A stretch of DNA of 64,000 nucleotides from Taudactylus pleione (GCA_031769625.1 JAUIMM010002584.1:62001-126000), one strand, 5' to 3'; positions 37,001-51,800 are shown, numbered from the stretch's first letter. Numbers and translations are program-made. The notes: generated by a model not told the origin, from the letters alone.

Positions 37001-37373
37001 TAAACGCAACATGGGAGAAAAACCATTTCACATCATATTTGTGGGTCTTGGTCTTCAACACATCCAGTGAAATTTTGAGCTGTCTGTGTTTGCTACAAGA
37101 GGAGATATCACAAAGTATGCGCTTTTGTTATTTCCATTGCTTTCAATGCATTTTGGCCTAAAACGTGCATTTGCTGTTTTCTCTTAAACGCAACATGGGA
37201 GAAAAACCATTTCACATCACATTTGTGGGTCTTGGTCTTCAACACATCCAGTGAAATTTTGAGCTGTCTGTGTTTGCTACAAGAGGAGATATCACAAAGT
37301 ATGCGCTTTTGTTATTTCCATTGCTTTCAATGCATTTTGGCCTAAAACTTGCATTTGCTGTTTTCTCTTAAAC
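34061..37373 (+). repeat. Mosaic satellite between the two 4594-bp-spaced segments
   Basis: About 18 monomers: A/B dimers, C monomers, one G monomer near 34545 and a ctgtctatg copy near 34697, a variant otherwise seen at 24.5 and 27.2 kb. The 35.2-37.0 kb part resembles 29.7-31.1 kb. A one-base A-run expansion lies near 36832. No non-satellite DNA is present. Confidence 0.75.
36828..36843 (+). other. A-run length variant (A6)
   Basis: The gagaaaaacc tract has one extra A here (gagaaaaaacc), making a 185-base-type slip in this monomer. A similar extra A occurs near 39411, a combined loss of G and gain of A (catggagaaaaaacc) near 42710, and an extra C (gagaaaaaccc) near 44001. These are the commonest single-base indels in the window and could be true slippage or sequencing error at homopolymers. 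Confidence 0.6.
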
Positions 37374-38655
37374 GCAACATGGGAGAAAAACCATTTCACA
37401 TCACATTTGTGGGTCTTGGTCTTCAACACATCCAGTGAAATTTTGAGCTGTCTGTGTTTGCTACAAGAGGAGATATCACAAAGTATGCGCTTTTGTTATA
37501 TCCATTGCTTTCAATGCATTTTGGCCTAAAACTTGCATTTGCTGTTTTCTCTTAAATGCAACATGGGAGAAAAACCATTTCACATCACATTTGTGGGTTT
37601 TGGTCTTCAACACATCCAGTGAAATTTTGAGCTGTCTGTGTTTGCCTCAAGAGGAGATAACACAAAGTATGCGCTTTTGTTGTTTCCATTGATTTCAAAG
37701 CATTTTGGCCTAAAACGTGCATTTGCTGTTTTCTCTTAAACGCAACATGGGAGAAAAACCATTTCACATCACATTTGTGGGTCTTGGTCTTCAACACATC
37801 CAGTGAAATTTTGAGCTGTCTGTGTTTGCTACAAGAGGAGATAACACAAAGTATGCGCTTTTGTGTTTTCATTGCTTTCAATGCATTTTGGCCTAAAACG
37901 TGCATTTGCTGTTTTCTCTTAAACGCAACATGGGAGAAAAACCATTTCACATCATATTTGTGGGTCTTGGTCTTCAACACATCCAGTGAAATTTTGAGCT
38001 GTCTGTGTTTGCTACAAGAGGAGATATCACAAAGTATGCGCTTTTGTTATTTCCATTGCTTTCAATGCATTTTGGCCTAAAACGTGCATTTGCTGTTTTC
38101 TCTTAAACGCAACATGGGAGAAAAACCATTTCACATCACATTTGTGGGTCTTGGTATTCAACACATCCAGTGAAATTTTGAGCTGTCTGTGTTTGCTACA
38201 AGAGGAGATAACACAAAGTATGCGCTTTTGTGTTTTCATTGCTTTCAATGCATTTTGGCCTAAAACGTGCATTTGCTGTTTTCTCTTAAACGCAACATGG
38301 GAGAAAAACCATTTAACATCACATTTGTGGGTCTTGGTCTTCAACACATCCAGTGAAATTTTGAGCTGTCTGTGTTTGCTACAAGAGGAGATATCACAAA
38401 GTATGCGCTTTTGTTATTTCCATTGCTTTCAATGCATTTTGGCCTAAAACTTGCATTTGCTGTTTTCTCTTAAAAGCAACATGGGAGAAAAACCATTTCA
38501 CATCATATTTGTGGGTCTTGGTCTTCAACACATCCAGTGCAATTTTGAGCTGTCTGTGTTTGCTACAAGAGGAGATATCACAAAGTATGCGCTTTTGTTA
38601 TTTCCATTGCTTTCAATGCATTTTGGCCTAAAACTTGCATTTGCTGTTTTCTCTT
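37374..38655 (+). repeat. Segment repeated at +4594 bp, right copy
   Basis: Counterpart of 32.8-34.06 kb, sharing ttatatccattg (near 37498). Private changes here are ccattgatttc near 37687, ggtattcaac near 38153 and ccatttaacatc near 38311. The last is also seen near 24110, so it may be recurrent. Confidence 0.75.
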
Positions 38656-41600
38656 AAATGCAACATGGGAGAAAAACCATTTCACATCACATTTGTGGGT
38701 TTTGGTCTTCAACACATCCAGTGAAATTTTGAGCTGTCTGTGTTTGCCTCAAGAGGAGATAACACAAAGTATGCGCTTTTGTTGTTTCCATTGCTTTCAA
38801 AGCATTTTGGCCTAAAACGTGCATTTGCTGTTTTCTCTTAAACGCAACATGGGAGAAAAACCATTTCACATCACATTTGTGGGTCTTGGTCTTCAACACA
38901 TCCAGTGAAATTTTGAGCTGTCTGTGTTTGCTACAAGAGGAGATAACACAAAGTATGCGCTTCTGTGTTTTCATTGCTTTCAATGCATTTTGGCCTAAAA
39001 CGTGCATTTGCTGTTTTCTCTTAAACGCAACATGGGAGAAAAACCATTTCACATCATATTTGTGGGTCTTGGTCTTCAACACATCCAGTGAAATTTTGAG
39101 CTGTCTGTGTTTGCTACAAGAGGAGATATCACAAAGTATGCGCTTTTGTTATTTCCATTGCTTTCAATGCATTTTGGCCTAAAACGTGCATTTGCTGTTT
39201 TCTCTTAAACGCAACATGGGAGAAAAACCATTTCACATCACATTTGTGGGTCTTGGTCTTCAACACATCCAGTGAAATTTTGAGCTGTCTGTGTTTGCTA
39301 CAAGAGGAGATAACACAAAGTATGCGCTTTTGTGTTTTCATTGCTTTCAATGCATTTTGGCCTAAAACGTGCATTTGCTGTTTTCTCTTAAACGCAACAT
39401 GGGAGAAAAAACCATTTCACATCACATTTGTGGGTCTTGGTCTTCAACACATCCAGTGAAATTTTGAGCTGTCTGTGTTTGCTACAAGAGGAGATATCAC
39501 AAAGTATGCGCTTTTGTTATTTCCATTGCTTTCAATGCATTTTGGCCTAAAACTTGCATTTGCTGTTTTCTCTTAAAAGCAACATGGGAGAAAAACCATT
39601 TCACATCATATTTGTGGGTCTTGGTCTTCAACACATCCAGTGCAATTTTGAGCTGTCTGTGTTTGCTACAAGAGGAGATATCACAAAGTATGCGCTTTTG
39701 TTATTTCCATTGCTTTCAATGCATTTTGGCCTAAAACTTGCATTTGCTGTTTTCTCTTAAAAGCAACATGGGAGAAAAACCATTTCACATCATATTTGTG
39801 GGTCTTGGTCTTCAACACATCCAGTGCAATTTTGAGCTGTCTGTGTTTGCTACAAGAGGAGATATCACAAAGTATGCGCTTTTGTTATTTCCATTGCTTT
39901 CAATGCATTTTGGCCTAAAACTTGCATTTGCTGTTTTCTCTTAAATGCAACATGGGAGAAAAACCATTTCACATCACATTTGTGGGTTTTGGTCTTCAAC
40001 ACATCCAGTGAAATTTTGAGCTGTCTGTGTTTGCCTCAAGAGGAGATAACACAAAGTATGCGCTTTTGTTGTTTCCATTGCTTTCAAAGCATTTTGGCCT
40101 AAAACGTGCATTTGCTGTTTTCTCTTAAACGCAACATGGGAGAAAAACCATTTCACATCACATTTGTGGGTCTTGGTCTTCAACACATCCAGTGAAATTT
40201 TGAGCTGTCTGTGTTTGCTACAAGAGGAGATATCACAAAGTATGCGCTTTTGTTGTTTTCATTGCTTTCAATGCATTTTGGCCTAAAATGTGCATTTGCT
40301 GTTTTCTCTTAAACGCAACATGGGAGAAAAACCTTTTCACATCATATTTGTGGGTCTTGGTCTTCAACACATCCAGTGCAATTTTGAGCTGTCTGTGTTT
40401 GCTACAAGAGGAGATATCACAAAGTATGGACTTTTGTTATTTCCATTGCTTTCAATGCATTTTGGCCTAAAACTTGCATTTGCTGTTTTCTCTTAAAAGC
40501 AACATGGGAGAAAAACCATTTCACATCACATTTGTGGGTCTTGGTCTTCAACACATCCAGTGAAATTTTGAGCTGTCTGTGTTTGCTACAAGAGGAGATA
40601 TCACAAAGTATGCGCTTTTGTTGTATCCATTGCTTTCAATGCATTTTGGCATAAAACGAGCATTTGCTGTTTTCTCTTAAACGCAACATGGGAGAAAAAC
40701 CATTTCACATCACATTTGTGGGTCTTGGTCTTCAACACATCCAGTGAAATTTTGAGCTGTCTGTGTTTGCTACAAGAGGAGATATCACAAAGTATGCACT
40801 TTTGTTGTTTTCATTGCTTTCAAAGCATTTTGGCCTAAAACGTGCATTTGCTGTTTTCTCTTAAACGCAACATGGGAGAAAAACCATTTCACATCACATT
40901 TGTGGGTCTTGGTCTTCAACACATCCAGTGAAATTTTGAGCTGTCTGTGTTTGCTACAAGAGGAGATAACACAAAGTATGCGCTTTTGTGTTTTCATTGC
41001 TTTCAATGCATTTTGGCCTAAAACGTGCATTTGCTGTTTTCTCTTAAACGCAACATGGGAGAAAAACCATTTCACATCATATTTGTGGGTCTTGGTCTTC
41101 AACACATCCAGTGAAATTTTGAGCTGTCTGTGTTTGCTAAAAGAGGAGATATCACAAAGTATGCGCTTTTGTTATTTCCATTGCTTTCAATGCATTTTGG
41201 CCTAAAACGTGCATTTGCTGTTTTCTCTTAAACGCAACATGGGAGAAAAACCATTTCACATCACATTTGTGGGTCTTGGTCTTCAACACATCCAGTGAAA
41301 TTTTGAGCTGTCTGTGTTTGCTACAAGAGGAGATAACACAAAGTATGCGCTTTTGTGTTTTCATTGCTTTCAATGCATTTTGGCCTAAAACGTGCATTTG
41401 CTGTTTTCTCTTAAACGCAACATGGGAGAAAAACCATTTCACATCACATTTGTGGGTCTTGGTCTTCAACACATCCAGTGAAATTTTGAGCTGTCTGTGT
41501 TTGCTACAAGAGGAGATATCACAAAGTATGCGCTTTTGTTATTTCCATTGCTTTCAATGCATTTTGGCCTAAAACTTGCATTTGCTGTTTTCTCTTAAAA

Positions 41601-41779
41601 GCAACATGGGAGAAAAACCATTTCACATCATATTTGTGGGTCTTGGTCTTCAACACATCCAGTGCAATTTTGAGCTGTCTGTGTTTGCTACAAGAGGAGA
41701 TATCACAAAGTATGCGCTTTTGTTGTTTTCATTGCTTTCAAAGCATTTTGGCCTAAAACGTGCATTTGCTGTTTTCTCT
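38656..41779 (+). repeat. D, A/B, C-C and E-F-G monomers
   Basis: Two identical-type C monomers stand side by side with starts 184 bases apart (gtgcaatttt near 39642 and 39826), a single-monomer duplication. A D monomer follows (39950), then an E-F-G run from about 40300 with aaaatgtgc before E. The part from about 40.1 kb is repeated 9192 bases (50 monomers) later, through about 43.75 kb. It includes the private gctaaaagagg near 41137 and 50329. Confidence 0.78.
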
Positions 41780-44700
41780 TAAACGCAACATGGGAGAAAA
41801 ACCATTTCACATCACATTTGTGGGTCTTGGTCTTCAACACATCCAGTGAAATTTTGAGCTGTCTGTGTTTGCTACAAGAGGAGATATCACAAAGTATGCG
41901 CTTTTGTTATTTCCATTGCTTTCAATGCATTTTGGCCTAAAACTTGCATTTGCTGTTTTCTCTTAAACGCAACATGGGAGAAAAACCATTTCACATCACA
42001 TTTGTGGGTCTTGGTCTTCAACACATCCAGTGAAATTTTGAGCTGTCTGTGTTTGCTACAAGAGGAGATAACACAAAGTATGCGCTTTTGTGTTTTCATT
42101 GCTTTCAATGCATTTTGGCCTAAAACGTGCATTTGCTGTTTTCTCTTAAACGCAACATGGGAGAAAAACCATTTCACATCACATTTGTGTGTCTTGGTCT
42201 TCAACACATCCAGTGAAATTTTGAGCTGTCTGTGTTTGCTACAAGAGGAGATATCACAAAGTATGCGCTTTTGTTATTTCCATTGCTTTCAATGTATTTT
42301 GGCCTAAAACGTGCATTTGCTGTTTTCTCTTAAATGCAACATGGGAGAAAAACCATTTCACATCACATTTGTGGGTTTTGGTCTTCAACACATCCAGTGA
42401 AATTTTGAGCTGTCTGTGTTTGCTACAAGAGGAGATATCACAAAGTATGCGCTTTTGTTATTTCCATTGCTTTCAATGCATTTTGGCCTAAAACTTGCAT
42501 TTGCTGTTTTCTCTTAAACGCAACATGGGAGAAAAACCATTTCACATCACATTTGTGGGTCTTGGTCTTCAACACATCCAGTGAAATTTTGAGCTGTCTG
42601 TGTTTGCTACAAGAGGAGATATCACAAAGTATGCGCTTTTGTTATTTCCATTGCTTTCAATGCATTTTGGCCTAAAACTTGCATTTGCTGTTTTCTCTTA
42701 AATGCAACATGGAGAAAAAACCATTTCACATCACATTTGTGGGTTTTGGTCTTCAACACATCCAGTGAAATTTTGAGCTGTCTGTGTTTGCCTCAAGAGG
42801 AGATAACACAAAGTATGCGCTTTTGTTGTTTCCATTGCTTTCAAAGCATTTTGGCCTAAAATGTGCATTTGCTGTATTCTCTTAAACGCAACATGGGAGA
42901 AAAACCATTTCACATCACATTTGTGGGTCTTGGTCTTCAACACATCCAGTGAAATTTTGAGCTGTCTGTGTTTGCTACAAGAGGAGATAACACAAAGTAT
43001 GCGCTTTTGTGTTTTCATTGCTTTCAATGCATTTTGGCCTAAAACGTGCATTTGCTGTTTTCTCTTAAACGCAACATGGGAGAAAAACCATTTCACATCA
43101 TATTTGTGGGTCTTGGTCTTCAACACATCCAGTGAAATTTTGAGCTGTCTGTGTTTGCTACAAGAGGAGATATCACAAAGTATGCGCTTTTGTTATTTCC
43201 ATTGCTTTCAATGCATTTTGGCCTAAAACGTGCATTTGCTGTTTTCTCTTAAACGCAACATGGGAGAAAAACCATTTCACATCACATTTGTGGGTCTTGG
43301 TCTTCAACACATCCAGTGAAATTTTGAGCTGTCTGTGTTTGCTACAAGAGGAGATATCACAAAGTATGCGCTTTTGTTATTTCCATTGCTTTCAATGCAT
43401 TTTGGCCTAAAACTTGCATTTGCTGTTTTCTCTTAAAAGCAACATGGGAGAAAAACCATTTCACATCATATTTGTGGGTCTTGGTCTTCAACACATCCAG
43501 TGCAATTTTGAGCTGTCTGTGTTTGCTACAAGAGGAGATATCACAAAGTATGCGCTTTTGTTATTTCCATTGCTTTCAAAGCATTTTGGCCTAAAACTTG
43601 CATTTGCTGTTTTCTCTTAAATGCAACATGGGAGAAAAACCATTTCACATCACATTTGTGGGTTTTGGTCTTCAACACATCCAGTGAAATTTTGAGCTGT
43701 CTGTGTTTGCCTCAAGAGGAGATAACACAAAGTATGCGCTTTTGTTGTTTCCATTGCTTTCAAAGCATATTGGCCTAAAACGTGCATTTGCTGTTTTCTC
43801 TTAAACGCAACATGGGAGAAAAACCATTTCACATCACATTTGTGGGTCTTGGTCTTCAACACATCCAGTGAAATTTTGAGCTGTCTGTGTTTGCTACAAG
43901 AGGAGATATCACAAAGTATGCGCTTTTGTTATTTCCATTGCTTTCAATGCATTTTGGCCTAAAACTTGCATTTGCTGTTTTCTCTTAAACGCAACATGGG
44001 AGAAAAACCCATTTCACATCACATTTGTGGGTCTTGGTCTTCAACACATCCAGTGAAATTTTGAGCTGTCTGTGTTTGCTACAAGAGGAGATAACACAAA
44101 GTATGCGCTTTTGTGTTTTCATTGCTTTCAATGCATTTTGGCCTAAAACGTGCATTTGCTGTTTTCTCTTAAACGCAACATGGGAGAAAAACCATTTCAC
44201 ATCACATTTGTGTGTCTTGGTCTTCAACACATCCAGTGAAATTTTGAGCTGTCTGTGTTTGCTACAAGAGGAGATATCACAAAGTATGCGCTTTTGTTAT
44301 TTCCATTGCTTTCAATGTATTTTGGCCTAAAACGTGCATTTGCTGTTTTCTCTTAAATGCAACATGGGAGAAAAACCATTTCACATCACATTTGTGGGTT
44401 TTGGTCTTCAACACATCCAGTGAAATTTTGAGCTGTCTGTGTTTGCTACAAGAGGAGATATCACAAAGTATGCGCTTTTGTTATTTCCATTGCTTTCAAT
44501 GCATTTTGGCCTAAAACTTGCATTTGCTGTTTTCTCTTAAACGCAACATGGGAGAAAAACCATTTCACATCACATTTGTGGGTCTTGGTCTTCAACACAT
44601 CCAGTGAAATTTTGAGCTGTCTGTGTTTGCTACAAGAGGAGATATCACAAAGTATGCGCTTTTGTTATTTCCATTGCTTTCAATGCATTTTGGCCTAAAA

Positions 44701-45825
44701 CTTGCATTTGCTGTTTTCTCTTAAATGCAACATGGGAGAAAAACCATTTCACATCACATTTGTGGGTTTTGGTCTTCAACACATCCAGTGAAATTTTGAG
44801 CTGTCTGTGTTTGCCTCAAGAGGAGATAACACAAAGTATGCGCTTTTGTTGTTTCCATTGCTTTCAAAGCATTTTGGCCTAAAATGTGCATTTGCTGTAT
44901 TCTCTTAAACGCAACATGGGAGAAAAACCATTTCACATCACATTTGTGGGTCTTGGTCTTCAACACATCCAGTGAAATTTTGAGCTGTCTGTGTTTGCTA
45001 CAAGAGGAGATAACACAAAGTATGCGCTTTTGTGTTTTCATTGCTTTCAATGCATTTTGGCCTAAAACGTGCATTTGCTGTTTTCTCTTAAACGCAACAT
45101 GGGAGAAAAACCATTTCACATCATATTTGTGGGTCTTGGTCTTCAACACATCCAGTGAAATTTTGAGCTGTCTGTGTTTGCTACAAGAGGAGATATCACA
45201 AAGTATGCGCTTTTGTTATTTCCATTGCTTTCAATGCATTTTGGCCTAAAACGTGCATTTGCTGTTTTCTCTTAAACGCAACATGGGAGAAAAACCATTT
45301 CACATCACATTTGTGGGTCTTGGTCTTCAACACATCCAGTGAAATTTTGAGCTGTCTGTGTTTGCTACAAGAGGAGATATCACAAAGTATGCGCTTTTGT
45401 TATTTCCATTGCTTTCAATGCATTTTGGCCTAAAACTTGCATTTGCTGTTTTCTCTTAAAAGCAACATGGGAGAAAAACCATTTCACATCATATTTGTGG
45501 GTCTTGGTCTTCAACACATCCAGTGCAATTTTGAGCTGTCTGTGTTTGCTACAAGAGGAGATATCACAAAGTATGCGCTTTTGTTATTTCCATTGCTTTC
45601 AAAGCATTTTGGCCTAAAACTTGCATTTGCTGTTTTCTCTTAAATGCAACATGGGAGAAAAACCATTTCACATCACATTTGTGGGTTTTGGTCTTCAACA
45701 CATCCAGTGAAATTTTGAGCTGTCTGTGTTTGCCTCAAGAGGAGATAACACAAAGTATGCGCTTTTGTTGTTTCCATTGCTTTCAAAGCATATTGGCCTA
45801 AAACGTGCATTTGCTGTTTTCTCTT
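41780..45825 (+). repeat. 11-monomer (2023 bp) unit in two tandem copies
   Basis: Copies run from about 41780 to 43802 and from 43803 to 45825. Rare variants recur at +2023: aatgtatttt near 42291 and 44314, gctgtattctc near 42871 and 44894, and caaagcatattggcc near 43762 and 45785. The first copy has a one-base compensated change near 42710 and the second an added C near 44001. The tgtattctc marker recurs near 52063 and 58865, which shows the unit also belongs to a larger repeat. Confidence 0.83.
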
Positions 45826-48800
45826 AAACGCAACATGGGAGAAAAACCATTTCACATCACATTTGTGGGTCTTGGTCTTCAACACATCCAGTGAAATTTT
45901 GAGCTGTCTGTGTTTGCTACAAGAGGAGATATCACAAAGTATGCGCTTTTGTTGTTTTCATTGCTTTCAATGCATTTTGGCCTAAAATGTGCATTTGCTG
46001 TTTTCTCTTAAACGCAACATGGGAGAAAAACCTTTTCACATCATATTTGTGGGTCTTGGTCTTCAACACATCCAGTGCAATTTTGAGCTGTCTGTGTTTG
46101 CTACAAGAGGAGATATCACAAAGTATGCGCTTTTGTTATTTCCATTGCTTTCAAAGCATTTTGGCCTAAAACTTGCATTTGCTGTTTTCTCTTAAATGCA
46201 ACATGGGAGAAAAACCATTTCACATCACATTTGTGGGTTTTGGTCTTCAACACATCCAGTGAAATTTTGAGCTGTCTGTGTTTGCCTCAAGAGGAGATAA
46301 CACAAAGTATGCGCTTTTGTTGTTTCCATTGCTTTCAAAGCATATTGGCCTAAAACGTGCATTTGCTGTTTTCTCTTAAACGCAACATGGGAGAAAAACC
46401 ATTTCACATCACATTTGTGGGTCTTGGTCTTCAACACATCCAGTGAAATTTTGAGCTGTCTGTGTTTGCTACAAGAGGAGATATCACAAAGTATGCGCTT
46501 TTGTTGTTTTCATTGCTTTCAATGCATTTTGGCCTAAAATGTGCATTTGCTGTTTTCTCTTAAACGCAACATGGGAGAAAAACCTTTTCACATCATATTT
46601 GTGGGTCTTGGTCTTCAACACATCCAGTGCAATTTTGAGCTGTCTGTGTTTGCTACAAGAGGAGATATCACAAAGTATGGACTTTTGTTATTTCCATTGC
46701 TTTCAATGCATTTTGGCCTAAAACTTGCATTTGCTGTTTTCTCTTAAAAGCAACATGGGAGAAAAACCATTTCACATCACATTTGTGGGTCTTGGTCTTC
46801 AACACATCCAGTGAAATTTTGAGCTGTCTGTGTTTGCTACAAGAGGAGATATCACAAAGTATGCGCTTTTGCTGTATCCATTGCTTTCAATGCATTTTGG
46901 CATAAAACGAGCATTTGCTGTTTTCTCTTAAACGCAACATGGGAGAAAAACCATTTCACATCACATTTGTGGGTCTTGGTCTTCAACACATCCAGTGAAA
47001 TTTTGAGCTGTCTGTGTTTGCTACAAGAGGAGATAACACAAAGTATGCGCTTTTGTGTTTTCATTGCTTTCAATGCATTTTGGCCTAAAACGTGCATTTG
47101 CTGTTTTCTCTTAAACGCAACATGGGAGAAAAACCATTTCACATCACATTTGTGGGTCTTGGTCTTCAACACATCCAGTGAAATTTTGAGCTGTCTGTGT
47201 TTGCTACAAGAGGAGATATCACAAAGTATGCGCTTTTGTTATTTCCATTGCTTTCAATGCATTTTGGCCTAAAACGTGCATTTGCTGTTTTCTCTTAAAC
47301 GCAACATGGGAGAAAAACCATTTCACATCACATTTGTGGGTCTTGGTCTTCAACACATCCAGTGAAATTTTGAGCTGTCTGTGTTTGCTACAAGAGGAGA
47401 TATCACAAAGTATGCGCTTTTGTTATTTCCATTGCTTTCAATGCATTTTGGCCTAAAACTTGCATTTGCTGTTTTCTCTTAAACGCAACATGGGAGAAAA
47501 ACCATTTCACATCACATTTGTGGGTCTTGGTCTTCAACACATCCAGTGAAATTTTGAGCTGTCTGTGTTTGCTACAAGAGGAGATAACACAAAGTATGCG
47601 CTTTTGTGTTTTCATTGCTTTCAATGCATTTTGGCCTAAAACGTGCATTTGCTGTTTTCTCTTAAACGCAACATGGGAGAAAAACCATTTCACATCACAT
47701 TTGTGTGTCTTGGTCTTCAACACATCCAGTGAAATTTTGAGCTGTCTGTGTTTGCTACAAGAGGAGATATCACAAAGTATGCGCTTTTGTTATTTCCATT
47801 GCTTTCAATGCATTTTGGCCTAAAACGTGCATTTGCTGTTTTCTCTTAAATGCAACATGGGAGAAAAACCATTTCACATCACATTTGTGGGTTTTGGTCT
47901 TCAACACATCCAGTGAAATTTTGAGCTGTCTGTGTTTGCTACAAGAGGAGATATCACAAAGTATGCGCTTTTGTTATTTCCATTGCTTTCAATGCATTTT
48001 GGCCTAAAACTTGCATTTGCTGTTTTCTCTTAAACGCAACATGGGAGAAAAACCATTTCACATCACATTTGTGGGTCTTGGTCTTCAACATATCCAGTGA
48101 AATTTTGAGCTGTCTGTGTTTGCTACAAGAGGAGATATCACAAAGTATGCGCTTTTGTTATTTCCATTGCTTTCAATGCATTTTGGCCTAAAACTTGCAT
48201 TTGCTGTTTTCTCTTAAATGCAACATGGGAGAAAAACCATTTCACATCACATTTGTGGGTTTTGGTCTTCAACACATCCAGTGAAATTTTGAGCTGTCTG
48301 TGTTTGCCTCAAGAGGAGATAACACAAAGTATGCGCTTTTGTTGTTTCCATTGCTTTCAAAGCATTTTGGCCTAAAATGTGCATTTGCTGTTTTCTCTTA
48401 AACGCAACATGGGAGAAAAACCATTTCACATCACATTTGTGGGTCTTGGTCTTCAACACATCCAGTGAAATTTTGAGCTGTCTGTGTTTGCTACAAGAGG
48501 AGATAACACAAAGTATGCGCTTTTGTGTTTTCATTGCTTTCAATGCATTTTGGCCTAAAACGTGCATTTGCTGTTTTCTCTTAAACGCAACATGGGAGAA
48601 AAACCATTTCACATCATATTTGTGGGTCTTGGTCTTCAACACATCCAGTGAAATTTTGAGCTGTCTGTGTTTGCTACAAGAGGAGATATCACAAAGTATG
48701 GGCTTTTGTTATTTCCATTGCTTTCAATGCATTTTGGCCTAAAACGTGCATTTGCTGTTTTCTCTTAAACGCAACATGGGAGAAAAACCATTTCACATCA

Positions 48801-51800
48801 CATTTGTGGGTCTTGGTCTTCAACACATCCAGTGAAATTTTGAGCTGTCTGTGTTTGCTACAAGAGGAGATATCACAAAGTATGCGCTTTTGTTATTTCC
48901 ATTGCTTTCAATGCATTTTGGCCTAAAACTTGCATTTGCTGTTTTCTCTTAAAAGCAACATGGGAGAAAAACCATTTCACATCATATTTGTGGGTCTTGG
49001 TCTTCAACACATCCAGTGCAATTTTGAGCTGTCTGTGTTTGCTACAAGAGGAGATATCACAAAGTATGCGCTTTTGTTATTTCCATTGCTTTCAATGCAT
49101 TTTGGCCTAAAACTTGCATTTGCTGTTTTCTCTTAAATGCAACATGGGAGAAAAACCATTTCACATCACATTTGTGGGTTTTGGTCTTCAACACATCCAG
49201 TGAAATTTTGAGCTGTCTGTGTTTGCCTCAAGAGGAGATAACACAAAGTATGCGCTTTTGTTGTTTCCATTGCTTTCAAAGCATTTTGGCCTAAAACGTG
49301 CATTTGCTGTTTTCTCTTAAACGCAACATGGGAGAAAAACCATTTCACATCACATTTGTGGGTCTTGGTCTTCAACACATCCAGTGAAATTTTGAGCTGT
49401 CTGTGTTTGCTACAAGAGGAGATATCACAAAGTATGCGCTTTTGTTGTTTTCATTGCTTTCAATGCATTTTGGCCTAAAATGTGCATTTGCTGTTTTCTC
49501 TTAAATGCAACATGGGAGAAAAACCTTTTCACATCATATTTGTGGGTCTTGGTCTTCAACACATCCAGTGCAATTTTGAGCTGTCTGTGTTTGCTACAAG
49601 AGGAGATATCACAAAGTATGGACTTTTGTTATTTCCATTGCTTTCAATGCATTTTGGCCTAAAACTTGCATTTGCCGTTTTTTCTTAAAAGCAACATGGG
49701 AGAAAAACCATTTCACATCATATTTGTGGGTCTTGGTCTTCAACACATCCAGTGAAATTTTGAGCTGTCTGTGTTTGCTACAAGAGGAGATATCACAAAG
49801 TATGCGCTTTTGTTGTATCCATTGCTTTCAATGCATTTTGGCATAAAACGAGCATTTGCTGTTTTCTCTTAAACGCAACATGGGAGAAAAACCATTTCAC
49901 ATCACATTTGTGGGTCTTGGTCTTCAACACATCCAGTGAAATTTTGAGCTGTCTGTGTTTGCTACAAGAGGAGATATCACAAAGTATGCACTTTTGTTGT
50001 TTTCATTGCTTTCAAAGCATTTTGGCCTAAAACGTGCATTTGCTGTTTTCTCTTAAACGCAACATGGGAGAAAAACCATTTCACATCACATTTGTGGGTC
50101 TTGGTCTTCAACACATCCAGTGAAATTTTGAGCTGTCTGTGTTTGCTACAAGAGGAGATAACACAAAGTATGCACTTTTGTGTTTTCATTGCTTTCAATG
50201 CATTTTGGCCTAAAACGTGCATTTGCTGTTTTCTCTTAAACGCAACATGGGAGAAAAACCATTTCACATCATATTTGTGGGTCTTGGTCTTCAACACATC
50301 CAGTGAAATTTTGAGCTGTCTGTGTTTGCTAAAAGAGGAGATATCACAAAGTATGCGCTTTTGTTATTTCCATTGCTTTCAATGCATTTTGGCCTAAAAC
50401 GTGCATTTGCTGTTTTCTCTTAAACGCAACATGGGAGAAAAACCATTTCACATCACATTTGTGGGTCTTGGTCTTCAACACATCCAGTGAAATTTTGAGC
50501 TGTCTGTGTTTGCTACAAGAGGAGATAACACAAAGTATGCGCTTTTGTGTTTTCATTGCTTTCAATGCATTTTGGCCTAAAACGTGCATTTGCTGTTTTC
50601 TCTTAAACGCAACATGGGAGAAAAACCATTTCACATCACATTTGTGGGTCTTGGTCTTCAACACATCCAGTGAAATTTTGAGCTGTCTGTGTTTGCTACA
50701 AGAGGAGATATCACAAAGTATGCGCTTTTGTTATTTCCATTGCTTTCAATGCATTTTGGCCTAAAACTTGCATTTGCTGTTTTCTCTTAAAAGCAACATG
50801 GGAGAAAAACCATTTCACATCATATTTGTGGGTCTTGGTCTTCAACACATCCAGTGAAATTTTGAGCTGTCTGTGTTTGCTACAAGAGGAGATATCACAA
50901 AGTATGCGCTTTTGTTATTTCCATTGCTTTCAATGCATTTTGGCCTAAAACTTGCATTTGCTGTTTTCTCTTAAAAGCAACATGGGAGAAAAACCATTTC
51001 ACATCACATTTGTGGGTCTTGGTCTTCAACACATCCAGTGAAATTTTGAGCTGTCTGTGTTTGCTACAAGAGGAGATATCACAAAGTATGCGCTTTTGTT
51101 ATTTCCATTGCTTTCAATGCATTTTGGCCTAAAACTTGCATTTGCTGTTTTCTCTTAAACGCAACATGGGAGAAAAACCATTTCACATCACATTTGTGGG
51201 TCTTGGTCTTCAACACATCCAGTGAAATTTTGAGCTGTCTGTGTTTGCTACAAGAGGAGATAACACAAAGTATGCGCTTTTGTGTTTTCATTGCTTTCAA
51301 TGCATTTTGGCCTAAAACGTGCATTTGCTGTTTTCTCTTAAACGCAACATGGGAGAAAAACCATTTCACATCACATTTGTGTGTCTTGGTCTTCAACACA
51401 TCCAGTGAAATTTTGAGCTGTCTGTGTTTGCTACAAGAGGAGATATCACAAAGTATGCGCTTTTGTTATTTCCATTGCTTTCAATGTATTTTGGCCTAAA
51501 ACGTGCATTTGCTGTTTTCTCTTAAATGCAACATGGGAGAAAAACCATTTCACATCACATTTGTGGGTTTTGGTCTTCAACACATCCAGTGAAATTTTGA
51601 GCTGTCTGTGTTTGCTACAAGAGGAGATATCACAAAGTATGCGCTTTTGTTATTTCCATTGCTTTCAATGCATTTTGGCCTAAAACGTGCATTTGCTGTT
51701 TTCTCTTAAACGCAACATGGGAGAAAAACCATTTCACATCACATTTGTGGGTCTTGGTCTTCAACACATCCAGTGAAATTTTGAGCTGTCTGTGTTTGCT

